DNA of 64,000 nucleotides, taken from positions 13,417,475-13,481,474 of the forward strand of contig CAMGYJ010000008.1 of NCBI GenBank assembly GCA_946122785.1, given 5' to 3'. Position numbers and translations under genes: made by a program. Positions 31,601 through 41,244 of this stretch are shown one piece after another. The number at the start of each line of letters is the position of its first letter. The first letter of the stretch is position 1. The DNA is from Linum tenue. Its lineage: Eukaryota; Streptophyta; Magnoliopsida; Malpighiales; Linaceae. The notes below the pieces were generated by a model, which saw only the letters and a program-made list of their open reading frames with translations, did no database searches and was not told the origin of the DNA.

Positions 31601-32533
31601 ACGTGGAAAGGGGTAGTATCTATCAACCCAATCCGGATATGGTTTTCGATACACCGGCGGCATCGCTGGTCTAATCCCTAAACCAAACTGATCCGCCAGC
31701 ATCTGTGCTACTTGATCTCGAATCGCATTAACGTCTTGCCCCCCGAGTTGCCCCCCTTGTGGTATGAATCCACCAGGATCCATGCCAAGCCCGCTTGGAG
31801 GCGGAGGCACGTTTTGTGGGTAGCCGCGTGGCGGAACATGATCATTGTTGATCGTTCCTCCACCACCAGCACCGCTCATCGGAGCCGTGTAAGGTCTGGC
31901 CTCCGGAATATTTTGTGGACCCCCACCGTGAAACGGCGGTGGTTCAACCCGAGTGTGAGCGGCAGTGCTAGTCTCGCCAAGATTAACTCGCGGAGTTGGT
32001 GGGTTCATCACCGGTGTCGGCGAAGCTCCTTGTCTTGGCGGACTAATTCGAGCACTGTTGTTTGGAAAACCAGTTTCGCTGTTCAAATTGTTTTCACCGT
32101 TTAGCGGCAAATCCCTAGGTTGCGTTACTGGTCTACCCAAGAGCTCCCTGATTTCATTCATATCACGTAGATTTTTATCCCCGAAAACATCAAAATCATG
32201 TCTGTTTTTAGTCACAACTTCAAAGAGTTGGCCTAAACGCCTATCAACACGAGACTCAAGAGAATCATGTCGTGCAGTTAAAGCGTCAAAACGTTGATTT
32301 ACCTCGCCTTTGAAGCCTGCGAACTCATTGTTGAGGCTAGCAAACATGCGACGGTTCTCCTCCATGAAATGGCGGATTGACAAATCTCCAGTCGGCCCAG
32401 CTGTGGACGGCGGATTCTCGGACCCGCCGATGTCTTCAGCACCGATTCCTTGGCCTCCTTCAATGTTGGCCACATGTTCCTCCACGATTCCGGGCGGAAC
32501 ATCCCCTTCCGGATTCCTTCGTCGCGGAGCCAT
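28628..32533 (-). CDS. gag-pro: Gag-protease polyprotein of family G, copy 2
   Basis: Same 1,301-residue protein as copy 1 with only three residue differences that I can see: Pro389 to Ser in the capsid core, Asp499 to Gly, and Met954 to Val. The zinc pattern, the DNG protease motif and LLGRDW are intact. An open frame of this length with so few changes suggests recent transposition or duplication of a still-coding element. The same linker relic follows at 28,421-28,650. It would act in particle assembly and self-cleavage. Polymerase and integrase would have to come from an autonomous partner. Confidence 0.9.
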   Translation of the reverse strand: MAPRRRNPEGDVPPGIVEEHVANIEGGQGIGAEDIGGSENPPSTAGPTGDLSIRHFMEENRRMFASLNNEFAGFKGEVNQRFDALTARHDSLESRVDRRLGQLFEVVTKNRHDFDVFGDKNLRDMNEIRELLGRPVTQPRDLPLNGENNLNSETGFPNNSARISPPRQGASPTPVMNPPTPRVNLGETSTAAHTRVEPPPFHGGGPQNIPEARPYTAPMSGAGGGGTINNDHVPPRGYPQNVPPPPSGLGMDPGGFIPQGGQLGGQDVNAIRDQVAQMLADQFGLGIRPAMPPVYRKPYPDWVDRYYPFPRGFRVPDFITFSGTGDQSTVEHVGRFTVQCGDVSDFLKLRLFGNSLTGSAFAWYVNLPSNSVQTWQQVEQMFHAQFYRSEPEVTMADLARMRQQPGETVEHFLTNFKNARNRCFVNLTEREFVKLAQGGLNFELRKKFQDREFSDLFQLMSCAVRYESLLREEEHKRSGSRGQCFPNFENYGVNNVGNGVDEVEVDLAEIVQGKPYVCASLAKADGEPQGGKPNRAPIQTRKYSFDISKSELIFDQLYKDGQIKLTGGHTIPPAEKLKGKRYCKWHNSASHSTNMCVVFRNVVQDAIEKDRFKFPEPRKEAMIVDTDPFPNVVGVNMVNPDFSKINLPRFKLVVDTSPPPSGSSDVAQGASSSQVQEGPRLDPVEEEKLCAQCRGKLTIGGAGPSQSVHQRLGPRQFRPRYPSYERSVEGVRAPAWGRGQRRQWVAQSAPPFKSLPFGLAQPVRAPPPVRRTFRMPNVPRGGWHTYDVRRQQPIAVDAMTRTQYRRYLRKNAQGRRIANLQANVNVDNSATGLRVTVAGAGKVVEDNLDENEQGVPGEAEYDAELDDSLIEEEMLELEEPKSKFDRKNKDDDDDNQGAPMTIQFGSLPPVVVNNYILPLIFHIDLENQGEDGEVVMEVEELDEAAQEVNVAELVSGFAQLTLEEENEEPAAAELVGESADLPIEVEPWSAMMARTNGWIDLAVESARQNKSSQRILKELYEAGHKAVGPLGEDEGRYPFYVLYQGPKESTSVPVENITWESDFDKLEKSIQAAEEKAKAVDEGTACEESNMVVVFNEPEPKMMRHLRPLYIRATLDDVPMSRVLVDNGAAVNVTPTRMLKKLGKNTNDLIPTEVFVTSFNGGSTSARGILPVVVGVGSQKRMSAFFVVDGMISYNALLGRDWIHANKCIPSSLHQCLMFWNEDGVVEVVQADTKPFAVGANVAEAYLYHGDFGPLEIRSGDGGTTNVAVSSTKVLGKACLNSLSDIVRPSMLALGGPPKFE

Positions 32534-32545
32534 TCGAACACACGC

Positions 32546-32563
32546 GTCCCACCAGGTGTGCCA
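32546..32563 (-). other. Primer binding site of G copy 2
   Basis: Minus strand TGGCACACCTGGTGGGAC, with spacer AAT and LTR terminus at 32,567. Confidence 0.85.
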
Positions 32564-32566
32564 ATT

Positions 32567-34535
32567 TGTTTCGTTGGCGAAACTCGTGTGTTAACTGTGC
32601 ACGGTTTTCAAGAAAAACACAAAAACACACGTCAATCACAACCGTCAAATATCCGCCGCCGGTGTCGGCGCCGTTGATTTGATCGATTAAAATAGAAACA
32701 AAGACGATCGTCAAATGGCCGCCGCCGGTGTCGGCGTCGTTGATTTGATCGATACACCTTTGACTTCTAATCAAACAACTGTTATTCGGTTCAACACCTC
32801 TCCAAACTACGTTCGAACGAGGGTGTTCGAATAAACAGAAAATCGAACCAGGAGTGTTCTAAGTTACGTTACCTCTACTCCTATGGAGGTTCCTCTGGAG
32901 AGCTCCGCGACTACGACTACAAGCTACGATCTACGACTCTGCAAAGGAGTTCTTTGACAGAGCGGTTCTACGAAACTAGAGAGAAAAAGGATAATTCTGC
33001 AATGGTGCAGTTGTGATTTGATTTTGCCGTCCTGAGCTTCTCTCTCTTCCCAATCTTTATACTTTGCACTTCTCCCCGTCGTAGTAACTGCCTTGGCGCC
33101 TTTGTCTCCCACGTCTTCATTCCTGTCAACCGTGCAGGTAACTTCCTCCTTGTTGCGTGATAATCACGTGCCCTCGAAACCGCTCTTGCTTTGCAGAAAC
33201 TTGGCGCAACGACTTACAACCTTGTCCATGTAACGATGACGTTTCACCAATACCACGACATCGCCTTTCACCAACCGCTGCCGTTTTATAATCCAACTCA
33301 ACTGCCCCGACCCGGTTTAACCAACGATATTGTTAGTCCATCAAACAACGTCGTTCTCTAGTCTTGCGCCGTCGTTGGGCTTGGCGGGCCACCTTTGGCC
33401 GAGCTCTTAACCACTGCGATATCGTTTTAAATCAAACGATATCGTTTATGATACCGCGATGTCGTTGATACCTCCTGCGACATCGTTTAATCTTTCCGCG
33501 ACATCGTTTTTCACTAATCGATGCCGACCTTGAACTGCTCCGCCCCGGTCCCATCAAACAATGTCGTTTTCATTCCACGACATTGTTCTCTACCAACGGT
33601 ACCGTTTTTCTTGTCTTGCGGTGTCGTTGAGCTTGCCGGGCCACTCGCCAAAATCCAAACCATCGTGGTATGGTTTTTAACAAAACGACATCGCTTAGTA
33701 ATACTACGGCGTTGTTGATGCCTTAAACGGTGTCGTTTTACTTCTCCGCGGCATCGTATTAAACGATACCGTCTAAAAGAATAATAAAATACTAATTAAT
33801 TAAACTTGCCCTCATTGTTAACTCGCCGTCAAACTCTCACCCCGGCGTCGTTCTCAGTTAAACAACGCTATTTCCTTGTCCCGCGGTGTCGTTTCTTCCT
33901 CTTGCGGCATCGTTTTCAACTAAACGCCACCGGGCTAAAAAGTCATTAAAACATTAATTAATTAATCCGGCCATCACTAGCTATGGCCAACGACATCGCT
34001 AGCGCCACCACAGCTCCGATTGTTTTTCCTTTTTGCGACATTGTTTGTTATTTTAAACACTGTCGTTTGCCTATCCACGGCACCGTTGGGATTACTCGCG
34101 GTACCGTTTTTAACTCTCCACCAACAAGGAACAAAAATATTAATTAATTAAAAACAACACTCCTTCTCCAACAAAAACCACACGCGCGGCCCTTGTTTTT
34201 TATTTTCGACAAGCGGTGCCGTTTCCAGTGCCGCGGTACCGTTTTAACTCTCCGCGGTACCGTTTTTACTCCTCCAACAAGGAATAAAAATAATAATTAA
34301 ATAATCACAACTCCTCCTCACCCTTCATTAAAAGAGCGGCCTCTTTATTTTCGGCCTGCGGTGTCGTTTCCGGTGTTGCGGTACCGGTTCGGCCTCCTTG
34401 CGGTACCGGTGAGTTCCCTTGCGGTACCGTTTTAACTCCAAACGATACCGTTTTTTACCCCACGATATCGAATTACATGCCGAGACTAATTAATGCGGCA
34501 TTTAATCCCGGCCAAATTAATTTTAGGTGTCAACA
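32567..34535 (-). repeat. Complete 5' LTR of G copy 2 (1,969 bp)
   Basis: The only full-length family G LTR, from TGTTGACACC (34,535 on the minus strand) to GCCAACGAAACA. U3 holds many CGGTACCG/CGATATCG-like palindromes, a G-box at 33,165-33,170 and TATA at 33,055-33,061. U5 holds two leader repeats and the GATTAGAAGTCA segment. Immediately right of 34,535 lies an unrelated LTR fragment, and no target-site duplication can be recognised because the other end is truncated. Confidence 0.85.
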
Positions 34536-36238
34536 AAGAAAAAAATAATAAACAGTGTCGCAGAAGAAAAAATAAACGGAGCTGGTTGGGAAAGAAAACG
34601 ACACCGCAAGGCTGGAAGCGGAGTCGTTTAATTAAAAACGGTACCGCGAGCAAGCCCAACGGTACCGCTATACTAGCAAACGACAGTGTTTAATAATAAA
34701 CAGTGTCGCGGAAGAAAAAAACAAACGGAGCTGTTTGGGAAAGGAAACGACATCGCAGGATCATGAAAACAACTCACGTAAAGTTCACGCGAAGCAGTTT
34801 GAGGAGCGAAGCGGTTGAGACACGTGGGATTTCACAACGGAGCAGTTGAGGAAGCGGTTCCACCGAGCGTGAAGACTACGAAGCAGTTTTTCGAATAAAA
34901 GCAGTGGAGCAAGGAGAGAGAAAGGACAACCAAATCAACACAGAAACACATCTGTCAAACTTTACCTTTTTTCTCTGTAACTCCTTCGCGGAGCTCTCCT
35001 TCCAGGAAGGATCTCCATAGTTGTAGTCTTAGTCGTAGTCGCGGAGCTCTCCACAGGAATCTCCATCGCGGAGAGTTAAAACGACACCGCAAGGAAGCTC
35101 AACAACACCGCGGTATTTAAAACGACATTGTTTAGGGAAAAACAATATCGGATTCACTCGGTCTGTTGGTGTTGTTATTGGAAAAGGAATGTTTTGTTTT
35201 TTCCTTGTCGGAGGAGAGATAAAACGGTGCCGCGAACCTCAAAGCTCAACGGCATCGCGAGACAGGGAAACAGTGTCGTTTGGCTAAAAACGGCACCGCG
35301 AATAAACCCAACGACACCGCGGATCAGAAAAACGGTACCGCAAGGAAACTCAGCGGTACCGCGGCACTGGAAACGACACCGCTCACCGAAAAACAAAAGG
35401 GGCTGCGCGTTTAGTGTGGGTTATGGAGAAGGAGTTTTCTAATTAATTATTATTTTTATGCCTTGTTGGAAGGGGAAAAGCAGTGCCGCATGGGGACAAG
35501 CGGCACCGCGGAGAGTAAAACGGTACTGCGGATGTAAAAACGATGTCGCGGGAGGCCTTGATAAGCGGTGCCGATTAATTAAAAACGGTACCGCGAGTAA
35601 GCCCAACGGTACCGCTGTATTAGCAAACGACAGTGTTTAATATAAAACAATGTCGTGGAGTAAAAAAGCAAAGCAAACAGAGCTGTTTGGGGAAGAAAAC
35701 GACATCGCGTGAGATTCACACCAACTCGAGCGAGGAGGAGATCAAGACGATTGAGACACGTGGGAGTTCACAACGGAGCAGTTGAGGAAGCGGTTCTACC
35801 TAGCGTGAAGACTACGAAGCTGTTTTTTTGAATAAAATCAACCCTGCAAGGAGAGAAGGGGGACAACCAAATCAACACATAACAACTCTGTCAAACTTAT
35901 CTTTTTCTCTGTAACTCCTTCGCGGAGCTCTCCTTCCAGGAAGGATCTCCATAGGAGTAGTCGTAACGTAGATTCCTCAAAAACTCAAACACCCTCGTTC
36001 GAACGTAGTTTGGAGAGGTGTGAACCGTAGTCACAGTCGTCTTGATTAGAAGTCAGTGGCGCATTAATTCGATCAAATCAACATCGTCGTTTGGCACGCC
36101 GGCGGTGGTATTTGGTCAGAAAATAGTGGTGCATCCGTTCAATCGGCACCGCAAGAGTTTCCACCGCGAAACATCAAATCAACATCGCCGGGAACGAATT
36201 CGGCACCGGCGGTGGCATTTGGTTTTTGCGAGGAAACA
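34536..36238 (+). repeat. Composite family W LTR made of two fragments
   Basis: 34,536 to about 35,066 is a U3-R fragment with G-box (34,821) and leader start. At CTCCATCGCGGAGAG (about 35,067) it jumps back to U3 of another LTR, which runs to the normal end AGGAAACA at 36,238 (second G-box 35,757). The second fragment matches 39,188-40,200 closely. It acts as the 5' LTR of the element whose ORF starts at 36,273. Confidence 0.75.
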
Positions 36239-36241
36239 AAT

Positions 36242-36259
36242 TGGCACGCCCGATGGGAT
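36242..36259 (+). other. Primer binding site, variant
   Basis: TGGCACGCCCGATGGGAT, spacer AAT. It differs at four positions from the majority site, so pairing with the same tRNA would be weaker. Confidence 0.75.
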
Positions 36260-36272
36260 ACGTGTGTTTGAC

Positions 36273-37781
36273 ACGGTTCCGCGTCGAGGAAATCAAGATC
36301 GTGATCTTCCACACGTACCTGTGGAGGAGGAGGCGCCCGACATCGAAGTTGGTCAGGCGAACGGGGCAGATAGATGTACTCAAGGGATGGAAGAGCGGCT
36401 ACATGATGAAATCCTGTATCTACGTCAATCCATGGAGGAGTTTCGCCAGTCCATGAAGGAGTTTCACCAAGAGGTAAATCTCCAATTTGATAATCTTGAA
36501 AAGAAAATGGATAAGTTTGAAAACAACATAGATCGATGGTTTGATAAGTTGGATGACTGTGTTTCTGATTTTAGTATGTCAATACATAGAGCCACATGTG
36601 ATTTTGATGTGTTTGAATCTGAAACCATGTCTGTTGCGTGCGATGATTTGATGGTTGATCGGCTAGCCAAGGTCAACCAAACGCCATCGACGAGTATGGC
36701 TACAACATTGTTGCCAGAAGCAAGGAATCCCAATGTGTCTTTTCCAATGAACAACATTGGTCTTATGGACACCCAATTTGGAGGTGGCATGCAGAAGCCA
36801 CTACAAAGAGGTCAGTATCAACATATGTCTAATAAGAATGAAAATAAGAATCCAGGTGGACAATCTGGTTACAATCACGTTGAGCATAGCAAACTCGCGT
36901 ATGAGGGGTTGTCCAAGCAACATCGCGATGGGGTTCAATCTAAGCCGCTAGGGGGGCATGAGATCCCACCGCATGGCCGGTTGAAAGAAAAACAACACCG
37001 TAAGTGGCAAATAAGTTTGCCACATCCACCCCATTTTATGAAAAATCAAACTAGGATAACCACAAACACTACTCAAGATGGAGGTGGTGACCACGTGAAA
37101 AAATCTAATGCCACCAAAGTGGGCATGAATGAACAGAACCCTCATTGTAATTTGTCCCCAAAGCCTCCACTGAGTGGACAGGGGGGCAAGTTCAAGCAAG
37201 CCCGACATGAAGTTGCAACACCAGTGTCGAGGAGGAACAAGTCTGCTATGAATGGTGGACTGGGGGGCAAGTATAATACTCTACAAACTCCAAAATCACA
37301 CGGGAGCTCAAAAGAAACGATGTGGATGTGTGGTAAGTGTCATGGTAAACAAAGCACCCACACACTGGTCGGTGAAGCTCGTAAGCATCGGTGCTTATAC
37401 TCACAGCAACATGGTGAGAGTGCGAAGCTGACAAAACCAGACCTGTTTGGGCAAGCAATGCCACATGGTCGACTTGGTAAGACAAAGGTGTCAAAAAACG
37501 TGAAGGTCTTGCCTAGAGCCAAGAACGCATATAATTTTTCATTCTGCGAGGCTGAGAGGAGAACAAACCAGGCTCGTGGAGTTTCGAACAAAGGCGTTCG
37601 GGCTGAACAACCTCGAGAGGTGCAAGCCAACATTACTCCCAAAACATCAAAACCAACATGTGTGAAGCCAACAAGTCAGGGTATTTATGGATGGCTTGTT
37701 TGGTTTGATCAGTGGAGTTGGCAGTGGGTGTGGACTTTTGGCATGATGGTTTATGCTAAAGCCAACCCTGTTTTTCTTTAG
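36273..37781 (+). CDS. Family W Gag-like protein, class 2
   Basis: 502 residues from the ACG codon (TVPRRGNQDRD). The frame is open back to 36,042 through primer site and U5, but without ATG. The first ATG is at 36,387. The coiled coil EVNLQFDNLEKKMDKFENNI is followed by DFDVFESE, then GGHEIPPHGRLKEKQHRKW and a basic region with LSGQGGKFKQARHEVATPV. The tail is GWLVWFDQWSWQWVWTFGMM then VYAKANPVFL. This copy is class 2 along its whole length and may be closest to the ancestral form. It has no capsid core, protease or intact zinc knuckle. I propose a nucleic-acid-binding, Gag-derived protein of a non-autonomous element. Confidence 0.7.
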   Translation, partial: TVPRRGNQDRDLPHVPVEEEAPDIEVGQANGADRCTQGMEERLHDEILYLRQSMEEFRQSMKEFHQEVNLQFDNLEKKMDKFENNIDRWFDKLDDCVSDFSMSIHRATCDFDVFESETMSVACDDLMVDRLAKVNQTPSTSMATTLLPEARNPNVSFPMNNIGLMDTQFGGGMQKPLQRGQYQHMSNKNENKNPGGQSGYNHVEHSKLAYEGLSKQHRDGVQSKPLGGHEIPPHGRLKEKQHRKWQISLPHPPHFMKNQTRITTNTTQDGGGDHVKKSNATKVGMNEQNPHCNLSPKPPLSGQGGKFKQARHEVATPVSRRNKSAMNGGLGGKYNTLQTPKSHGSSKETMWMCGKCHGKQSTHTLVGEARKHRCLYSQQHGESAKLTKPDLFGQAMPHGRLGKTKVSKNVKVLPRAKNAYNFSFCEAERRTNQARGVSNKGVRAEQPREVQANITPKTSKPTCVKPTSQGIYGWLVWFDQWSWQWVWTFGMMVYAKANPVFL

Positions 37782-39074
37782 ATATTATTAAAATAAATAA
37801 ATATGGCTATTTAAGCCACATAATGTCTAGAAAATTTTATAGAAAAAAAAAATAAACGGCATTGCTAAGCTTGCCGCAATGTTGGAGGAAAAGAAGAAAA
37901 TCAGAGCTGGTTGCAAGGCGTTAAAAAAAAAATGTTATTAAAAAATGCTTGCAGCGCTGAAAAAAAAAGAAGGAAAAAAGCTCTCAGCACTGCCGCTAAC
38001 AGCCCTGAAGAAAAAAAAAGTTAATAGAAGCAGTCATGCAGCGCTGATGGAGAAATAAAATAAAAAAAAAACAAAACAGATTGTCTCTCAGCGCTGCCGC
38101 TGTGCTAACAGCCCTGATTAAAAAAATATATATTTTTTCCAGCTCTGCCGCTGTTTCCAAGCAGCTCCGGCGGAAAATTAAAAAAAAAAAATTCAGCAAT
38201 GCCGCAGTCTCCAACGGCCCTGAATAAATAAATAAAAAAAAAAAGAAAATGTATGCAGCGCTGGGGGAGGAGAGCAGCAGCGCTGGTGAAAAAAATAAAT
38301 AAATACCAATCAGGCAGCGCTGCCATCTATTTCCACAGCCGTAATAAAAAAAAAAATTGGGCAGTGCTGCAGTGCTGCGAAGCCGCGCAAACAGCCCTGA
38401 ATTTTTTTTTTTTTTTTTTATAGATGCAGCGCTGGTGGAGAAAAATGCTGGGGAAAAAAAAATCTAATGCATGGCGGCATGCAGCGCTGGAGAGGGAAAA
38501 AACAAACAATGTTGTTTTGGCTCAATCAATACTGCGGAAGTTCTTAAAAAAAAAGGGGCCAAATTATTGATTTTATTTAATAAATAAAAAAGCAAAACAC
38601 TAGTGTTCAGCGAGAACAATGGTGTAAGCTATTGTCGCACAACATTGCAGGCAAACCCTTTTTGGCCGAAATTTATTTCATATAAAAATATTAAAAAAAA
38701 AAAAGATCGGCCATGGTAAAAAAAAAAAAAAAGAATTTGGTCCAAACAGCGTTGCACAAAAGGAAAGAACGCAAACAGCCCTGCGGTGCTTGTTTGCAGC
38801 ATCGGTGGCAAGTTAAAAAAAAAAAAAAGCTAAAAAGAAAAAAGTTTGGGCCAAGATAAAACAACATTGTTACAATTGGCCGCAGCGTTGTGAAATTCTT
38901 TGTACTCAAAGGAAAAGAAACCAAATCAATGGTTCGTGTTCGATTAATGGCGTAACTATGAGGTTTGTCGCCAAGTTGGAGGTTTTGAGTTGAAGTTAAT
39001 GTCTATTTTAGGTGTTTTGGATTATGTCAACAATTTGGTTCATAATTTTTATAAACCAAATTGTGGGGGGCATT
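37782..39074 (+). mobile_element. Family W 3' internal region with long hairpin array
   Basis: Non-coding. The stop-proximal TGGCTATTTAAGCCA repeat lies near 37,803. The A-tract/hairpin array (37,838-38,500) is among the longest in the window. The hairpin at 39,024-39,083 and the polypurine tract end at 39,074. Small frames here are translations of poly(T/A) with CAGCGCTG units. Confidence 0.8.
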
Positions 39075-41203
39075 TGTTGACACCTAAAATAATTTTAGAT
39101 TAAATTAAATGCCGCATTAATTAGTCTCGGCATTTAATTCGATATCGCAGAACAAAAAACGGTGTCGTTTGGAGTCAAGCGGCATCGCGGAGAGTTAAAA
39201 CGACACCGCAAGGAAGCTCAACAACACCGCGGTATTTAAAACGACATTGTTTAGGGAAAAACAATGTCGGATTCACTCGATCTGTTGGTGTTGTTATTGG
39301 AAAAGGAATGTTTTGTTTTTTCCTTGTCGGAGGAGAGATAAAACGGTGCCGCGAACTTCAAAGCTCAACGGCATCGCGAGACTGGGAAACAATGTCGTTT
39401 GGCTAAAAACGGCACCGCGAATAAATCCAACGACACCGCGGATCAGAAAAACGGTACCGCAAGGAAACTCAGCGGTACCGCGGCACTGGAAACGACACCG
39501 CTCACCGAAAAACAAAAGGGGCTGCGCGTTTAGTGTGGGTTATGGAGAAGGAGTTTTCTAATTAATTATTATTTTTATGCCTTGTTGGAAGGGGAAAAGC
39601 AGTGCCGCATGGGGACAAGCGGCACCGCGGAGAGTAAAACGGTACTGCGGATGTAAAAACGATGTCGCGGGAGGCCTTGATAAGCGGTGCCGATTAATTA
39701 AAAACGGTACCGCGAGTAAGCCCAACGGTACCGCTGTATTAGCAAACGACAGTGTTTAATATAAAACAATGTCGTGGAGTAAAAAAGCAAAGCAAACAGA
39801 GCTGTTTGGGGAAGAAAACGACATCGCGTGAGATTCACACCAACTCGAGCGAGGAGGAGATCAAGACGATTGAGACACGTGGGAGTTCACAACGGAGCAG
39901 TTGAGGAAGCGGTTCTACCTAGCGTGAAGACTACGAAGCTGTTTTTTTGAATAAAATCAACCCTGCAAGGAGAGAAGGGGGACAACCAAATCAACACATA
40001 ACAACTCTGTCAAACTTATCTTTTTCTCTGTAACTCCTTCGCGGAGCTCTCCTTCCAGGAAGGATCTCCATAGGAGTAGTCGTAACGTAGATTCCTCAAA
40101 AACTCAAACACCCTCGTTCGAACGTAGTTTGGAGAGGTGTGAACCGTAGTCACAGTCGTCTTGATTAGAAGTCAGTGGCGCATTAATTCGATCAAATCAA
40201 CGACACCGCTGGCCGAAAATAAAAAAGGGCCGCGCGTGGGTATTGGAGAAGGAGTTTTCTCTAATTAATTATTATTTTTTCCTTGTTGGATTGGGAGAAG
40301 CGGCACCGAGGAGAGCTAAAACGGTGCCGCGGAATTAAAAACGGTACCGCGAGGAAGCCCAACGGTACCGCTATACTAGCAAACGACAGTGTTTAATAAT
40401 AAACAGTGTCGGGGAAGAAAAAAACAAACGAAGCTGGTTGGGAAAGAAAACGACACGACAAGGCTGGAAGCGGAGTCGTTTAATATTAAAACGATGTCGC
40501 GGGTAGAATCAAGCGGAGCTGTTTGGGAAAGGAAACGACATCGCGGGATCATGAAAACAACTCACGTAAAGTTCACGCGAAGCAGTTTGAGGAGCGAAGC
40601 GGTTGAGACACGTGGGATTTCAGGACGGGGCAGTTGAGGAAGCAGTTCTACAGAGCGTGAAGACTACGAAGTTGGTTTTAGATAAAATCAACCCTGCAAG
40701 GAGAGAGAGGGGAAAACCAAATCAACACAGAAACACATCTGTCAAACTTTACCTTTTCCCTGTAACTCCTTCGCGGAGCTCTCCTTCCAGGAAGGATCTC
40801 CATAGTTGTAGTCTTAGTCGTAGTCGCGGAGCTCTCCACAGGAATCTCCATAGGAGTAGCGGTAGCGTAGATTCCTCAAAAACTCAAACACCCTCGTTCG
40901 AACGTAGTTTGGAGAGGTGCGAACCGTAGTCACGGTCGCGTTGGTTAGAAGTCAGAGGTGCATCGATCAAATCAACACCGCCCGGTGGTGGATATTTGAC
41001 GGTCACGTTGATTTCACCATTCAGAGGTGCATCGATCAAATCAACACCGCCCGGTGGATATTTGACGATCGTCATCGAATTCAGCAAGCAGCGGTGCATT
41101 CGATCAAACGGCACCGCAAGAGTTTCCATCGTGAAACATCAAATCAACATCGCCGGAAACGAATTCGGCACCGGCGGTGGCATTTGGTTTTTGCGAGGAA
41201 ACA
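39075..41203 (+). repeat. Double LTR: truncated LTR joined to a second LTR's 3' part
   Basis: 39,075 to about 40,200 is a 3' LTR that stops in U5 (ATTCGATCAAATCAA). From CGACACCGCTGGCCG (about 40,201) it jumps to the middle of U3 of a different LTR (as at 2,888) and runs to the end GAGGAAACA at 41,203. The two halves duplicate U3-R. It closes the element on the left and, through the primer site at 41,207, opens the one on the right. G-boxes at about 39,877 and 40,611. Confidence 0.8.
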
Positions 41204-41206
41204 TTT

Positions 41207-41224
41207 TGGCACACCTGGTGGGAC
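41207..41224 (+). other. Primer binding site
   Basis: TGGCACACCTGGTGGGAC, spacer TTT after the LTR end at 41,203. Confidence 0.85.
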
Positions 41225-41244
41225 ACGTGTGTTTGAAGTGAAAT

